Of a DNA stretch of 64,000 bases, positions 32,400-43,249 are shown piece by piece. Under the pieces are notes generated by a model. That model was not told the DNA's origin. It did no database searches and saw only the letters and a program-made list of their open reading frames with translations. A program made the translations under genes and the position numbers. How positions within the stretch are numbered: position 1 is the first letter of the stretch; each line of letters begins with the position of its first letter. The stretch comes from Siphonodentalium dalli. Its lineage: Eukaryota; Mollusca; Scaphopoda; Gadilida; Siphonodentaliidae. The DNA is taken from the NCBI GenBank assembly GCA_032622095.1, contig CP136062.1:15155710-15219709 (forward strand), given 5' to 3'.

Positions 32400-35345
32400 A
32401 TAGTCCAGGAGATATTGGTTGTTAACAAGAAAAAAAATGGCCGCAGAGATTCCAGACAAGATGGCGTCCATCATGGCGGCCATTTGTTTTATATGCACCA
32501 GGTCTCTTTGGTCGCCGTTATAGTAAAGATGATATCACATGTGGTCTTGTTTTCCGCTCGATTCGTTATGCTAATATACAACCCTTACAAATTAGCCAAA
32601 AATCCGACACCAGAATCCAATATGGCGGTCAAGAAGGCCGCCGAAATGTGAAAATATTCTACATTTCTGACATTTTACCACCTTTCGTTTGTCTCTGTGG
32701 GACAATATTGCCATCTTGGCGTGATGTTATGCATTTATCGTATAGAAGAGTCATTGGCGAACACACGGGGACCATAATATACCTTCATTGTGGGATATTT
32801 TTGTCCGATATCACGTTTTCCCCAAATGCCGGTATGACACGTCAAAGCCGAAATCGACGCTAATAACGCGATGTAATGTTTCGAATCAATTAATGTAATT
32901 GCTATCACAACAACACCCATACATATATATGTACAGGAGAAACTCGAGCTAGGATTCCTCTTATACCTGAGTTGAGGAATATTCACGCAAATCCAAGATG
33001 GTGGCCAAAATGGCCACCAGAACTGGGAAAATTGCCGAAAATCGCTGATTTTAACATCAGTGAGCGTTATTGTCATGACAACCCCACACCTGCTTACTAT
33101 TGTGAGTTTGGAACACTTAGGCGAAGAACTGTCCTTGTACCATATCCAATACAAGAAAACCATAATCAGAAATGGTAACGCCCTCGAGATTATATTATTA
33201 TGCATAAATATAAATTATAAAAAAAATTGCAAAATATATTGGTTACATGAATTCCGTTAAAACAACTAATCCTTCAAATTATTACAAAAAACTACGGCTT
33301 ATTACTGCAGGTTTCTAATTCACCACACCAGAAGTCTCTAAATGCGGATAAAAAATCGGAGTCATTGTGTTCCCACCATAAAATCTTCAACAGTGGTCCA
33401 GCCATTGTTGATATCTAAACATTGAAAGCAATTAATGCGGTCATAATAGTTACACACTGCAACTATCAATCCAGCGAATATGATATGATTGATAGAACAA
33501 ACCACTGTTATGATGATCGTGTCGTTATTTGTTTAAAATACGTATCAATTGACATATATACGCACCCGTTCCCTCATTAAAATCAACATATTTCGACCAT
33601 TTTAGGGGAACTCCGCGAATTCGGGGAACTCCGCAAATAGAGCTCCACAAATAGGGACCTACTGCGAATCGTCACAACAGGCTATCAGTTGGTTGAATAC
33701 TATTTCCCTTTTTACTAAAGTAAACAAGTAAATATCGAATGACGATACATATATTTGTAAACAAGCATTGCAAATAATGTTATTGGGACGAAAAGTCGCA
33801 AGACTTGTTCCGTATTATGATGATGATGATGATTATTAGTATGATATGATTGATAGAACAAACCACTATTATGATGATCGTGTCGTTATTTGTTTAAAAT
33901 ACGTATCAATTGACATACATGTATACGCACCCGTTCCCTCGTTAAAATAAACATATTTCGACAATTTTAGGGGAACTCCGCGAATTCGGGGAACTCCGCA
34001 AATAGATCTCCGCAAATAGGGACCTACTGCGATTGTCAAAACCGTAAAAACCCATTATCTATTTATAAAACATCCACAGACACACAACGATCTAAAATTT
34101 GCCCACCAGTATACACCCGATGGGCGTTAATAACAGTCCCCCAAATCCAAAATGGCGCCCACAATGGCGGACAGATTTTGAAACATTACCGAAATTCCCT
34201 CATATTCACATCATTGGGCATTATTGTCGAGACAACTCAATCCATGCTTACAGTTGAGTTGGAAATACTGAGGTGAAGTAATTACCTTACATCTCATGCA
34301 AGAAAATGTTTTCCAAATCGAAGATGGCGACCGAAATTTGAAAACACGCCTACATTCCTTTACTTTCTTACGATGGGCATTATTGTTTCGCGATTTCTAC
34401 CCACCATAATGCCATTACATGTTGATAAGGAATATTGATATGAAGTATTCATTAGGGTTTGGCAATTGATACTCAAATCAAGATCGCGGCTAAATTGGCG
34501 GCCAGAAATTGAAAAGTAATCGATATTTTCACATACTAATTTCAACTTTTTACCATACTATCGGTATGTAGGGACGAAACTGTACATAACCATCTATTAG
34601 TTCAACTTAAACGTATCAAAACGCATAACATAGCTCGTATCCTTCTGGAAAGACGAAAACCCACAATTAATATCGCGATGTGGCATTCGAAATCCTTTCT
34701 CCACTTAGCGCCTATAATGGCCGTAAAAGTAGGTGCGCCGAATAGTCATATCAGAACAATTACATGATAACAGATTTTGATTTGCCACGTTACGTCCATA
34801 ATTATCTGGACCAGCTTCCATTTCTTTGTCTGATAAATCTAGGTCGCTCACATCGACAAAGTATTCACCACTTCCTGGGAGAAGGGTCCCTCAAATCATA
34901 ACGTTTCAAACATTCATTTTCCGATGTCTAGCTTACGATTATAAATATTTGCTAAATATAGGATTTGTGCGTCATCTCTATGTATGTGTCTCATACCCCA
35001 TGGGGATAACGACATGTACACCTGGCGAGCCAGTTAGCTAGTCACTTCTCAATAGATGGTTCGTCAACTCACAAACTCGGCAAACGCATTGGCATACGTG
35101 GGCAACTTCGACAGTGTTTCGTAGGTTGCTAGCTGTCTCATTCCCTTGGACAGATGTCTATCTGCTAAGGGGAAGACCATAATGCACGGACTACCCACAC
35201 TTCTTGACCATGATCCTAAGCAAACTGTGTGACGTCCCGCAGTCGTCTCGTCGAATATCTCCCAGCAGAGAAGAACAATACTCGCGGTGCTAGTTTGTGG
35301 ACATGCGCCATGATAGTGGGAATGAAATGGGCCACGGTATACTCC
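32400..35345. repeat. Left arm of a 5.8-kb imperfect palindrome
   Basis: Sequence words appear in reverse complement in 36140-38250: AGTCCAGGAGATATTGG (32403) pairs with 38233-38249, TTCCGCTCGATTCGTTATGC (about 32549) with about 38025-38044, and ATAGTGGGAATGAAAT with ATTTCATTTCCACTAT near the core. Much of the arm consists of units of about 160-177 bp, with YY1-like AAGATGGCGGCC-type pairs at 32458, 32618, 32995, 34149, 34321 and 34480. The arms are diverged, so the duplication is old. Frames crossing these repeats on either strand are not considered genes. Confidence 0.85.
33155..34131. mobile_element. Insertion present only in the left palindrome arm
   Basis: Arm similarity stops after CCATATCCAATACA and resumes at AGTCCCCCAAATCC; the right arm is continuous there (37470-37495). 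The insert contains a direct repeat of about 195 bp (33478-33672 and 33840-34033) with GGGGAACTCCGCGAATTCGG inside. Element class unknown. Confidence 0.65.
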
Positions 35346-35357
35346 ACCCCTACACAT
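35064..35357 (-). pseudogene. Palindrome-arm frame, copy 1 (function unknown)
   Basis: A 97-codon minus-strand frame with FHSHYH, CPQTSTASIV and ETTAGR motifs. The same words (FHFHYH, FPQASTVCIV, ETFAGR) occur at 36150-36250 on the plus strand, reading outward from the shared core in both arms. Both copies also end at matching stops (FAEFVS-stop and LDEYVN-stop). Conservation of peptide words suggests a former coding segment; I do not recognise it. Confidence 0.4.
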
Positions 35358-35762
35358 GGTGCATGTTTAAGATATAGAATGTCATGCGTGTCGGTTTTTT
35401 TTAGTGTGGTAAAATTCTATTTCCACATCCGTTTCGAAGCCGTTATGATTCAACTTGACCATGCAGACGTACACTTTTGTCTGGATAATACTATGCAAAA
35501 CAGTCGGATGGACTGCAGGATGTCTTTATAGCATGAAGGTATGCGTTTTGTTATCCTCTCTCGGGGTTAGTGTCAGTATGTGGGCGGTATTATTCAAGAA
35601 CATTCCAGGAACTGTGGTGCATTTATTTCACTATGTATTTAAAGAACAATTTATAGTCTCGATGGCAATGGCTGTGGACGTTGGGGAACGCGACCTGTAT
35701 GCTCATATAGCTTTATATATATATAACTTTAGAATATAGTAGTTAATGTCTCATGCAGGAAA

Positions 35763-35912
35763 ATGGTCGGAATGGTGATGTTACCAAGAAATCACTTGGT
35801 GTACCCAACGTATGTTGAACTGAGTGAAAGATCTCATCAACGTAATATTCCTCTGGATGTTCTTCGTGTTGAACATTTCACCCTTGTGTTGATGGAATTT
35901 GCACTTCCTTGA
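35763..35912 (+). CDS. Short coding-like frame in the palindrome core, unknown
   Basis: 49 codons from ATG 35763 to TGA, with non-repetitive, protein-like composition (LPRNHLVYPTYVELSERS; PLDVLRVEHFTLVLMEF). Directly upstream is TCATGCAG|GA, which could be a splice acceptor, so this may be the last exon of a longer product. No homologue is recognised and expression is unknown. A larger frame at 35455-35739 looks less protein-like. Confidence 0.25.
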   Translation: MVGMVMLPRNHLVYPTYVELSERSHQRNIPLDVLRVEHFTLVLMEFALP

Positions 35913-35998
35913 ACCATACCGACCACCACCCAGCGTGAGTATGACATATCAACCAACTATTAAAGGCATCGCCTTTAAGACTACACCCCAGTCTGGGT

Positions 35999-36010
35999 GG
36001 GGCTTATATA
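35999..36010 (+). promoter_or_regulatory. Candidate GC-rich plus TATA promoter
   Basis: GGGTGGGGCTTATATAG lies about 135 bases before the plus-strand arm frame. The TATA-like part is TTATATA at 36004-36010 with a G-rich stretch directly upstream. Position fits outward transcription into the right arm; unproven. Confidence 0.3.
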
Positions 36011-36139
36011 GTAGTAGCCAATGGTACACGCCTGGTCCAGTTGATTAAGAACGGCTTCCAAACGGGTGGGAACATACAATCTTAGCATACAAGGAAAGCA
36101 AAGCCACACGTGAGATCTAAAACATACCAAAAGAAGGGA

Positions 36140-38250
36140 CTGTGCAGTCATGGTTCAATTTCATTTCCACTATCATGACACATTCCCACAAGCTAGCACC
36201 GTGTGTATTGTTATCACCTGCTTGGATCTGTTCGGCGAGACGTTTGCTGGACGCCAACAAGGTTGTTCTTGTGATCATGTTCAAGAAGTGTGGGTATATT
36301 ATGCATTATGGTCTTCGCAGAAATGCATCCGTCAAATGTCAGGCTTTCAACATTCGAAGCCATATACAGAAGTTGTCCGGATACGTCAGTGCATTAGATG
36401 AGTATGTGAATTGATGAACCATATATTGAGAAGTGGCTGTTTGGGAAGATAACCAGATGCAATGTACATGTTGTTATCCCCATTAGGTCACCAAAGCTGA
36501 AAATACGCAGATAGATAGGTCCTTCTGAAAGCTAGTATACGCATCGACCGAATACCCTTCTAGTTTATCGCACAAGATGACGCTCATATCCTATATGTAG
36601 CATCTGAATTAAACCATAAGCTATACGCAGAATGAAACGCGCCAAGAATATGGATAAGAATTCCAAGCCTTTGAAACAAACACGTGAGCTGGACGCCGGC
36701 ATATGTATTGTTTGAAACATTCCGATTAGTGGGACCCTTCTAAAAGAAGTGTAGAAAACTGTGTTGTTGTGAACGAGATAGATTAATCTGACGAAGACAC
36801 GGAAACTGGTCCAGATAATACTGAATGGTGCAATCAGAATAAGCTCAGGTACTGTTGTTTTGATTCTTGGAAGTCATAATATGACTATTCGGCGCACCTA
36901 TATACGGTTACGGCCAGTATGGGCCCTTAGTGGAGAATGGATTTTGAAATGTCACATCGCGATTGTGGGTTTTCATCCTTCCAAAAGGCTACGACTTATA
37001 TTGGAACTAATAGATGGATTATATTATGTACGGTTTCGCCCATACATATCGATATTATGACAAAAAGTTGAAACTAGTATGTGATAATATCGACTTCTTT
37101 TCAATTTCTGGCCGCCATCTTGACTGTGAGAGTTTGCCAAACTCAAATGAATACTTCATATCAATGTTCCATATGCACATGTAATTGTGGGCAGAATTCG
37201 CGTAACAATAACGCCCATCGTAAGAAAGTGAAGGAATGTGAGCTTGTTTCAAAAATTCGGTCGCCATTTTGGCCGCCATCTTCGATTTGGGAAAACAATT
37301 TCTTGCATAAAATGCAAGGTAATTACTTCACCTAAGTATTTCCAACTCAACTGCCAGCATGTGTGCAGTTGTCTCGAAAATAATTCCCAATGATGTGAAA
37401 ATGGGGGAATTTCGGTGATTTTTAAAAATCTGTCCGCCATTGTAGGCGCCATTTTGGATTTGGGGGACTTTTATTTGGATACGATATAAGGACAGTTCTT
37501 CGCGTAAGTGTTCCCAACTCACAATAGTAAACAGATGTGGAGTTGTCGTGACAATAACGCTCACTGATGTTAAAATCAGCTATTTTTCTATTTCTGGTAG
37601 CCATTTTGGCCGCCATCTTGGATATGGGTGAATATTCCTCAACTCAGGTATAAGAGGATTCCTAACTCGAGTATCTCCTGCACATATATATATGCATGGG
37701 TGTTGTTATGATAGCAATAACATTCATTGATTCGAAAAATTACATCGGGTTATTAGCGTCGATTCGGCTTTGACCTGTTATACCTGCATTTGGGAAAACG
37801 TGATATCGGACAAAAATATCCCACAATGAAGGTATATTATGGTCCACATGTTTTCGCCAATGACTCTTCTATACGATAAATGTATAATGTTTTCCCACAG
37901 AGACAAACGAACGGTGGTGAAATGTCAGAAAAAATAGCATATTTTCACATTTCGGCGGCCATCTTGGCCGCCATTTTGGATTCTGGTATCGGAATTTTGG
38001 CTAATTTGTAAGGGTTGTATATTAGCATAACGAATCGAGCGGAAAACAAGCCCGCATGTGATATCATCTTTACTATAACGGCGATAAAAAAAAATGGACG
38101 CCACGATGGACGCCATCTTGTCTGGAGTCTCTGCGGCCACTTTGTTTTTCTTGTTAACAACCGAAAAACATTAGAGGAGACATTAAGAAAGAAAATTAGT
38201 GGGTGAAGTTGAGTCCTGGGGGGAGTGCAGTCGACCAATATCTCCTGGAC
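36140..38250. repeat. Right arm of the 5.8-kb imperfect palindrome
   Basis: The reverse-complement partner of 32400-35345, lacking the 0.98-kb insert of the left arm and carrying about 70 extra bases near its outer end (38160-38230). Paired GCCGCCATCTTG-type motifs occur near 37117, 37262, 37434, 37600, 37947 and 38100, giving steps of about 145-172 bp with one double step. Confidence 0.85.
36142..36414 (+). pseudogene. Palindrome-arm frame, copy 2 (function unknown)
   Basis: The counterpart of the 35064-35357 minus-strand frame. Similarity to copy 1 lies in one frame at the start (FHFHYH, ETFAGR) and in another at the end (SALDEYVN then stop), so this copy appears frameshifted. No family recognised. 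Confidence 0.35.
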
Positions 38251-38838
38251 TAGTAACATGGTGTGACATTGACGGATTGGGGTTCATGTTCAACCGAGTC
38301 CCCCATCAGTAGTTGGATCACCTTCCGATGGTTCCCTTTCGTTGTCATTTGTAAATCAGCAGTTCCCTACCACAGTAATATAATAAATCCATCAGGAACA
38401 ACCATGCGTCGTTTCTAATACGTGATAAACGCCGCACTTTGAAGTCTAACAGCTATAAAAATTGACTTGTCCCTATTGTTGCCTGGGGCCAATTGAATAC
38501 TTTTGATGACCACAAACATGTGTTGAGGGATCATAGTTCAATTAGTAAATAAACATCGCCCATGCAGTCATTGCAGTGTATAGATGATTTGTCAGACCTC
38601 TAACGGTGACTTCAAGGTCACTGTACCCCTCCTTGAACCATACCGAAACTATCAAGTCCGGAAAATCAGATCTCACGGGTTAGAATTTTCCAACTCTATT
38701 TCGAGATTCCAACTGTTGAAAATTTTCCAGCTGATGACCATTTCAGTCAAAAACTTTTCAAACAATTCTAGGAGAATAAGTTAAAGCTATTTTTATCTGA
38801 AATTTCTAACCATATTGTTGCGTCAAGCATAAATATCC
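38251..38838. other. Mostly unrecognised; contains a fragment of the GTTGGAAATTTCC repeat
   Basis: At about 38690-38790, AATTTTCCAGCTGATGACC and TCAGTCAAAAACTTTT resemble inner units of the hAT-like insertion at 59663-60720. Nothing else was recognised. Confidence 0.45.
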
Positions 38839-38839
38839 A

Positions 38840-39995
38840 ACTGTTCACATTGTCGTGCACCCCACACCCTGTCACTACACATGTGTCTACCCGCATTCCC
38901 AAACTACACCCCTTCCTTCTCGCCACGTCACTGTGTCCACCCGCATTCCCACACTGTTAACATTTTTTGGCGTCCCCTGTTACTGTGTCCACCCGCATTA
39001 CCACACTATACCCCCCCCCCCACACCACTGTCCACCCGCATTCCCACACTACCCCCCCCCACACACACACCACTGTCCACCCGCATTCCCACACTACCCC
39101 CCCCCCCCACACCACTGTCCACCCGCATTCCCACACAACATCCCTCTGTCACCATATCACTGTCCACATTTCCACACAGCACGCCACTGTCCACCCGCAT
39201 CACCACACAGTACCCCTACCTTGTCGCCACGTCAATGTGTCCACCCGCATTCCAACACTGACCCCCCCCCCCCCCCCCCCCTGCGCCACTGTCCACCCGC
39301 ATTTCCAAACACCATGTCACTGTCCACCTGAATTTCCACACTGCACCCACGTCACTTATTCCACCCCCATTACCACACTGGACTCCCTCGCCACGTCACT
39401 GTCCACCAGTATTCCCACACAGCACGAACGTCGATCACTGTGTCCACCAGCATTCCCACACTGACCCCCCCCCCCGGTCATCAGGTTACTGTTCATCCAC
39501 ATTCCCATACTGACCCCCGGTCACGACGTCACGGTTTCCATCAGCACTCCCATACTGACCCCCTGTCACTACGTTATACTGTGTCCACCAGCATTCCCAC
39601 AGACCCCCTCCCTGTCACCACGTCACTGTCCATTCACATTCCCATACTGACCCCCTGTCACTACGTTACTGTGTCCACCAGCATTCCCACAGACCCCCTC
39701 CCTGTCACCACGTCACTGTCCATTCACATTCCCATGCTGCAACCCAACCCCCGTCACAACGTCACTGTGTCCATCAGCAATTCCCACACTTACCCCCCCC
39801 CCCCCCCCCAATGTCACCACGTCACTGTCCATCCACATTCCTATACTGACCCCCGGTCACGACGTCACGGTGTCCATCAGCATTCCAACACTGACCCCCC
39901 CCCCAACCTGTCACCACGTCACTGTTCATCCACATTCCCACGCTGCAACCCAACCCCCGTCACTACGTTACTGTGTCCACCCGCATTCCCACACT
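38840..39995. repeat. C-rich minisatellite with ACGTCACTGT motif
   Basis: Irregular units of CACGTCACTGTCCACC, GCATTCCCACACTGAC and runs of C (up to about 23). The strand asymmetry (C on +, G on -) is extreme. Long frames in three registers result from the repeat and are rejected as genes. Many units hold ACGTCA, a CRE-like half site. Confidence 0.9.
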
Positions 39996-40019
39996 GGTGA
40001 CCTTGATGATTTTGAAATT

Positions 40020-40500
40020 CAGAACATATTTTCTAAAAAATGCAACGAAGATAGAACAAATATAATTTTGGCTGACGATTTGTTTTTTAGTTCAGGCATC
40101 TCTTTTATTAAATGATTACAAGGTTTCTGACAAAAATTTACTCATTATTTTATTCAGAATTCAGTTGAATGTGCTAATTATTTCTGTCCCTCTAAGTCAC
40201 TAAAATAATATGAAATAAATTGGTTGAAAATTCTATGGTCGCAATTCTTCAGCATTAAAATTACGGACACCAAACAAACAAGCCCTTTCTTTTCTAAATG
40301 GATTCTTCCATTCAGTTATAAAAGTAAACATTGGAATTGTATATTTTTCATTTGAAGGGGTGTTCAGGAAAAACGAACAGACGAGAAAAGTTAATACAAG
40401 TGCAGAAGTATTCATATCCTTTGACTTTGGTCGTTTTTTGAACTTAGTATCGGAACAATCCCAATGTGAGTTACTCCTCACTCAGTATTTTGTATATATA
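40020..40500. other. Unrecognised, with one dispersed-repeat copy
   Basis: 40296-40375 carries the AAATGGATTCTTCCATTCAG and GGGGTGTTCAGGAAAAA repeat shared with 14693 and 43946. The remainder shows no gene or element. Confidence 0.5.
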
Positions 40501-40782
40501 TGCCCTATCACTTAGCCTAGTTCCCAGGCCAGCAAACGTATTGGTACGATTGAGTCAGGTACGAGACAACTACATATCATGTGACTCGCGGCCATTTTGG
40601 ATCCACCAGGTCCGGTTATGTGGTTTCATAGATTCATCCAGCCCCGGTTCCTTGGTTTCAGTGCTAAAGGTCAAAATTTTGGAGTAGCATTTCCATATAT
40701 GGAGCTTTTGAATTATTGAGTTAAGTAAAACCACGGAACCGAACCTGGTGATCCAAAATGGCCGCGAGTTAGTGATAGGGCA
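40501..40782. mobile_element. TA-flanked TIR MITE with YY1-like ends
   Basis: TGCCCTATCACTTAG at the left and AGTGATAGGGCA at the right are flanked by TA on both sides. Subterminal CGCGGCCATTTTGGATC and GATCCAAAATGGCCGCG are perfect inverted copies. No coding region. Confidence 0.75.
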
Positions 40783-40805
40783 TATTGTGCAGAGTATCGC
40801 GTTAA

Positions 40806-41154
40806 AGGGGCACTGTACCCCAAATTCGGCCATTTATGGGGGTCCATCTACTTTTATACTCAATAGAATATATGCAACAAATGAATGAATTTGAGCCACG
40901 GGTTAGTGCAAAACCACTCGTGCTCTCTGCACGATGCAAACAACATGGTAATTATAATGAAAATGAATAAATGGCTGAAGTCATAAAATCATTTTCATTA
41001 TAATTACCATGTTGTTTGCATCGTTCATATATAGATCACATGAGTGTATTTTTGCACTAATACATGGCTCAAATTCATTCATTTGTTGCTTATTTTCTGT
41101 TGAGTATAAAAGGAGATGGTCCCATAATGGCCGGATTTTGTGTACAGTGCCCCT
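40806..41154. mobile_element. TTAA-flanked foldback MITE (AGGGGCACTGTAC)
   Basis: TTAA at 40802-40805 and 41155-41158; ends AGGGGCACTGTACCCCAA and GTACAGTGCCCCT. The inner arms also pair (GATGCAAACAACATGGTAAT with its reverse complement), so most of the 349 bp can fold back. Confidence 0.85.
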
Positions 41155-41264
41155 TTAAAAATATTGGTCAAATCTGAATTAAGACTAATGGTGGTGGCCT
41201 CGGTGGCGCCTGTCTGTCCGGTGACAGCCCGTCGTTTTGTTAATGATTGATCCTTTCCATGTAA

Positions 41265-41404
41265 CATATATAGAGCAGGTTGACCAGAGATTATAATTGA
41301 CAGGTCGGGTACATAAATACTCTCATCGTGTGTACATTCTAGCCAGTCAAATGGTCATCTCAAATATAATCACATCTCCACTCTCATGGATACACACTGA
41401 AACG
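41265..41404 (+). promoter_or_regulatory. Possible TATA box and non-coding first exon
   Basis: ACATATATAGAG near 41265 is followed about 135 bases later by ACG|GTAAGT (GT at 41405), a good splice donor. This could be the 5' exon of the gene at 48547, which begins after an acceptor. A family E MITE starts 22 bases after the donor. Weak evidence; spacing and motif only. Confidence 0.2.
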
Positions 41405-41426
41405 GTAAGTCCCATTGTATTCTTAA

Positions 41427-41869
41427 AGATACTCAATCCGATTAGACGGTACCCATGTCATCAAGATACATCAACAACAACTTTTCGTTCAAAATACGCT
41501 TTAGTTATCGGTAAGAATCGATTTATTGCAACAAAATAATGCTAACCACTGTCAACTATGGTATCAAATTTCCCAAAACTTGCTATTTATCAACATTTTG
41601 GCCACTTAAGTATCATGAAATTTGGCCGCGTATTACCACTTGATTTTAGAGTTATCTGTCTTCGTCCGCAAGTTTGTCCTAGACCGTCCGTTTGACTACG
41701 TTTTTCATGCCACAAATAATTGCACATCTCGAGAAATAACAAACTTCAAAAATCGATATCTAATCACTCTGAGCTTTGATGGGTGGGTACCTCGACTCGA
41801 ATCAAATATTTGTTTACCCCGAAGCCAAAGAAGTAGTTATTTAGGAGCGTTAATTCGGACAATGCATCT
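41427..41869. mobile_element. Family E MITE
   Basis: TTAA at 41423-41426 and 41870-41873. Ends AGATACTCAATCCGATT and TCGGACAATGCATCT. The right TTAA is shared with the next element. Confidence 0.85.
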
Positions 41870-41873
41870 TTAA

Positions 41874-42327
41874 CCCTTTCAGTGCCAGGTACGATTTTTG
41901 TATCAACCCATATACCCTGTGCCAATGCATTCTCTTATATATGCGAGTCGACCATAGGTCGCCTCGCATATATAAGAGAATGCATTGGCCTAACAATTTT
42001 TCATCATTAATTTGTTATTCTTTTTTACAATTTTAATAATTTTTTCTTATATTCTTTAACAGACTTATTTTGTAGGTTTAGTGCCAGGGAATCTTACGTT
42101 TTTCATGGGCATCAAAATTATTACTATGAATACTTGGTGATAGTTTTGAGTTATAACATGCCCCTAAGGTTTTATCCAGTTTGTTTTTTAAATTCGCTAT
42201 AGCATGCTTAAGCATACCCAAAAAAAAATTCAACCCCAAAAATATAAAAATATAAAAATAAATTATAGGGCTGATTTTACAGACCGTAAATTAGGGCCGA
42301 TGAGATCGGCCCCTGGCACTGAAAGGG
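41874..42327. mobile_element. Family B variant, long copy
   Basis: TTAA at 41870-41873 and 42328-42331; ends CCCTTTCAGTGCCAGG and CCTGGCACTGAAAGGG. One full core hairpin (41922-41990) with GAGTCGACCATAGGTCGCC, the loop of family A, links the A and B groups. GCCGATGAGATCGGC lies near the right end. Confidence 0.86.
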
Positions 42328-42429
42328 TTAAAGGAAATCAAGGCATTAGAAGTGGGTTCATACGAAGTAACATGTTTTTTATATATAATTATCATCAACA
42401 GGTGCATGTAAAAATAGATCGACTTCATT

Positions 42430-42690
42430 CTTATATTCATTACTAATAACTCTCATTGAGTCTCTCCAATATAACGAGATTTCATTCTTATATTCATTAC
42501 TAATAACTCTCCAATATAACGAGATTTCATTCTTATATTCATTACTAATAACTCTCCAATATAACGAGATTTCATTCTTATATTCATTACTAATAACTCT
42601 CAATATAACGAGATTTCATTCTTATATTCATTACTAAATAACTCTCCAATATAACGAGATTTCATTACTAATAAATCTAACGAGATTTCG
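42430..42690. repeat. 45-bp minisatellite, about 5 units
   Basis: The unit is TCTCCAATATAACGAGATTT followed by CATTCTTATATTCATTACTA and ATAAC. Frames across it on the minus strand are artefacts. Confidence 0.9.
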
Positions 42691-42865
42691 CACATTGAAA
42701 CAATTTTTATGTCAGTGACATTACTGTGAATTGAATTGCTTTATTTCACTCAATCATATAATTTCTATGCAATACAGAGTGAAAAACGTATATACAGAGC
42801 TATGTACACAATGTTAGTATGGCCGTTGCGTTTGGCGGTCGAGGTCCGTAAGTGTTATTCGTCGT

Positions 42866-43240
42866 GTTCTTCGTCATCATCATCATCATCATCATCATCC
42901 TAATCATCGTCATCATCATCATCATCATCATCATAATCATCATCATCGTCGTCGTCATCATAAACATCATCATCATCATCGTCGTTGTCGACGTCATCAT
43001 CACCACCATCATCACCATCCTTAGCGCCGTCATCGTCGTGAGTGTTTCAACATCAGCATGCATATTGTCATTATCTTTGTCATCATCATCATCATCATCA
43101 TCGTCATCATCATCATCATCGTCCTCGTCGTCGCCATCGTCATCGTCATCATTATCATCGTTATCGTCATCATCAACGACGTCAATAACATCATAATCAT
43201 TCTCATCATCGTCATAGTTGGTCAGCGTCTCGAAGCTATC
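42866..43240. repeat. Imperfect ATC/GAT trinucleotide repeat
   Basis: CATCATCATCAT interrupted by CGT and CAC variants over about 370 bp, yielding frames of only I/V, S or M/T. Simple repeat, not coding. Confidence 0.95.
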
Positions 43241-43249
43241 GTCGTCCCG

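Larger units (their letters stand above)
35346..36139. other. Single-copy core of the large palindrome
   Basis: About 0.8 kb between the arms, with no inverted partner. It holds small hairpins (AAAGGCATCGCCTTT near 35963 and CCCAGTCTGGG near 35990), a GGGTGGGGCTTATATA stretch and one short coding-like frame. It may have been the unique region of the element that gave rise to the palindrome. Confidence 0.6.

Noticed and set aside
32735-33205. 156-codon minus-strand frame in the left palindrome arm
   Set aside because: The corresponding right-arm sequence is not open in the same frame and the region is made of 168-bp repeats.
38855-40000. His/Pro/Thr-rich frames of 126-186 codons
   Set aside because: They arise from the C-rich minisatellite in three overlapping registers, none with a start context or family.
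42800-43215. Ile/Val, Ser or Met/Thr homopolymer-like frames
   Set aside because: Products of the imperfect ATC repeat; open in most frames.
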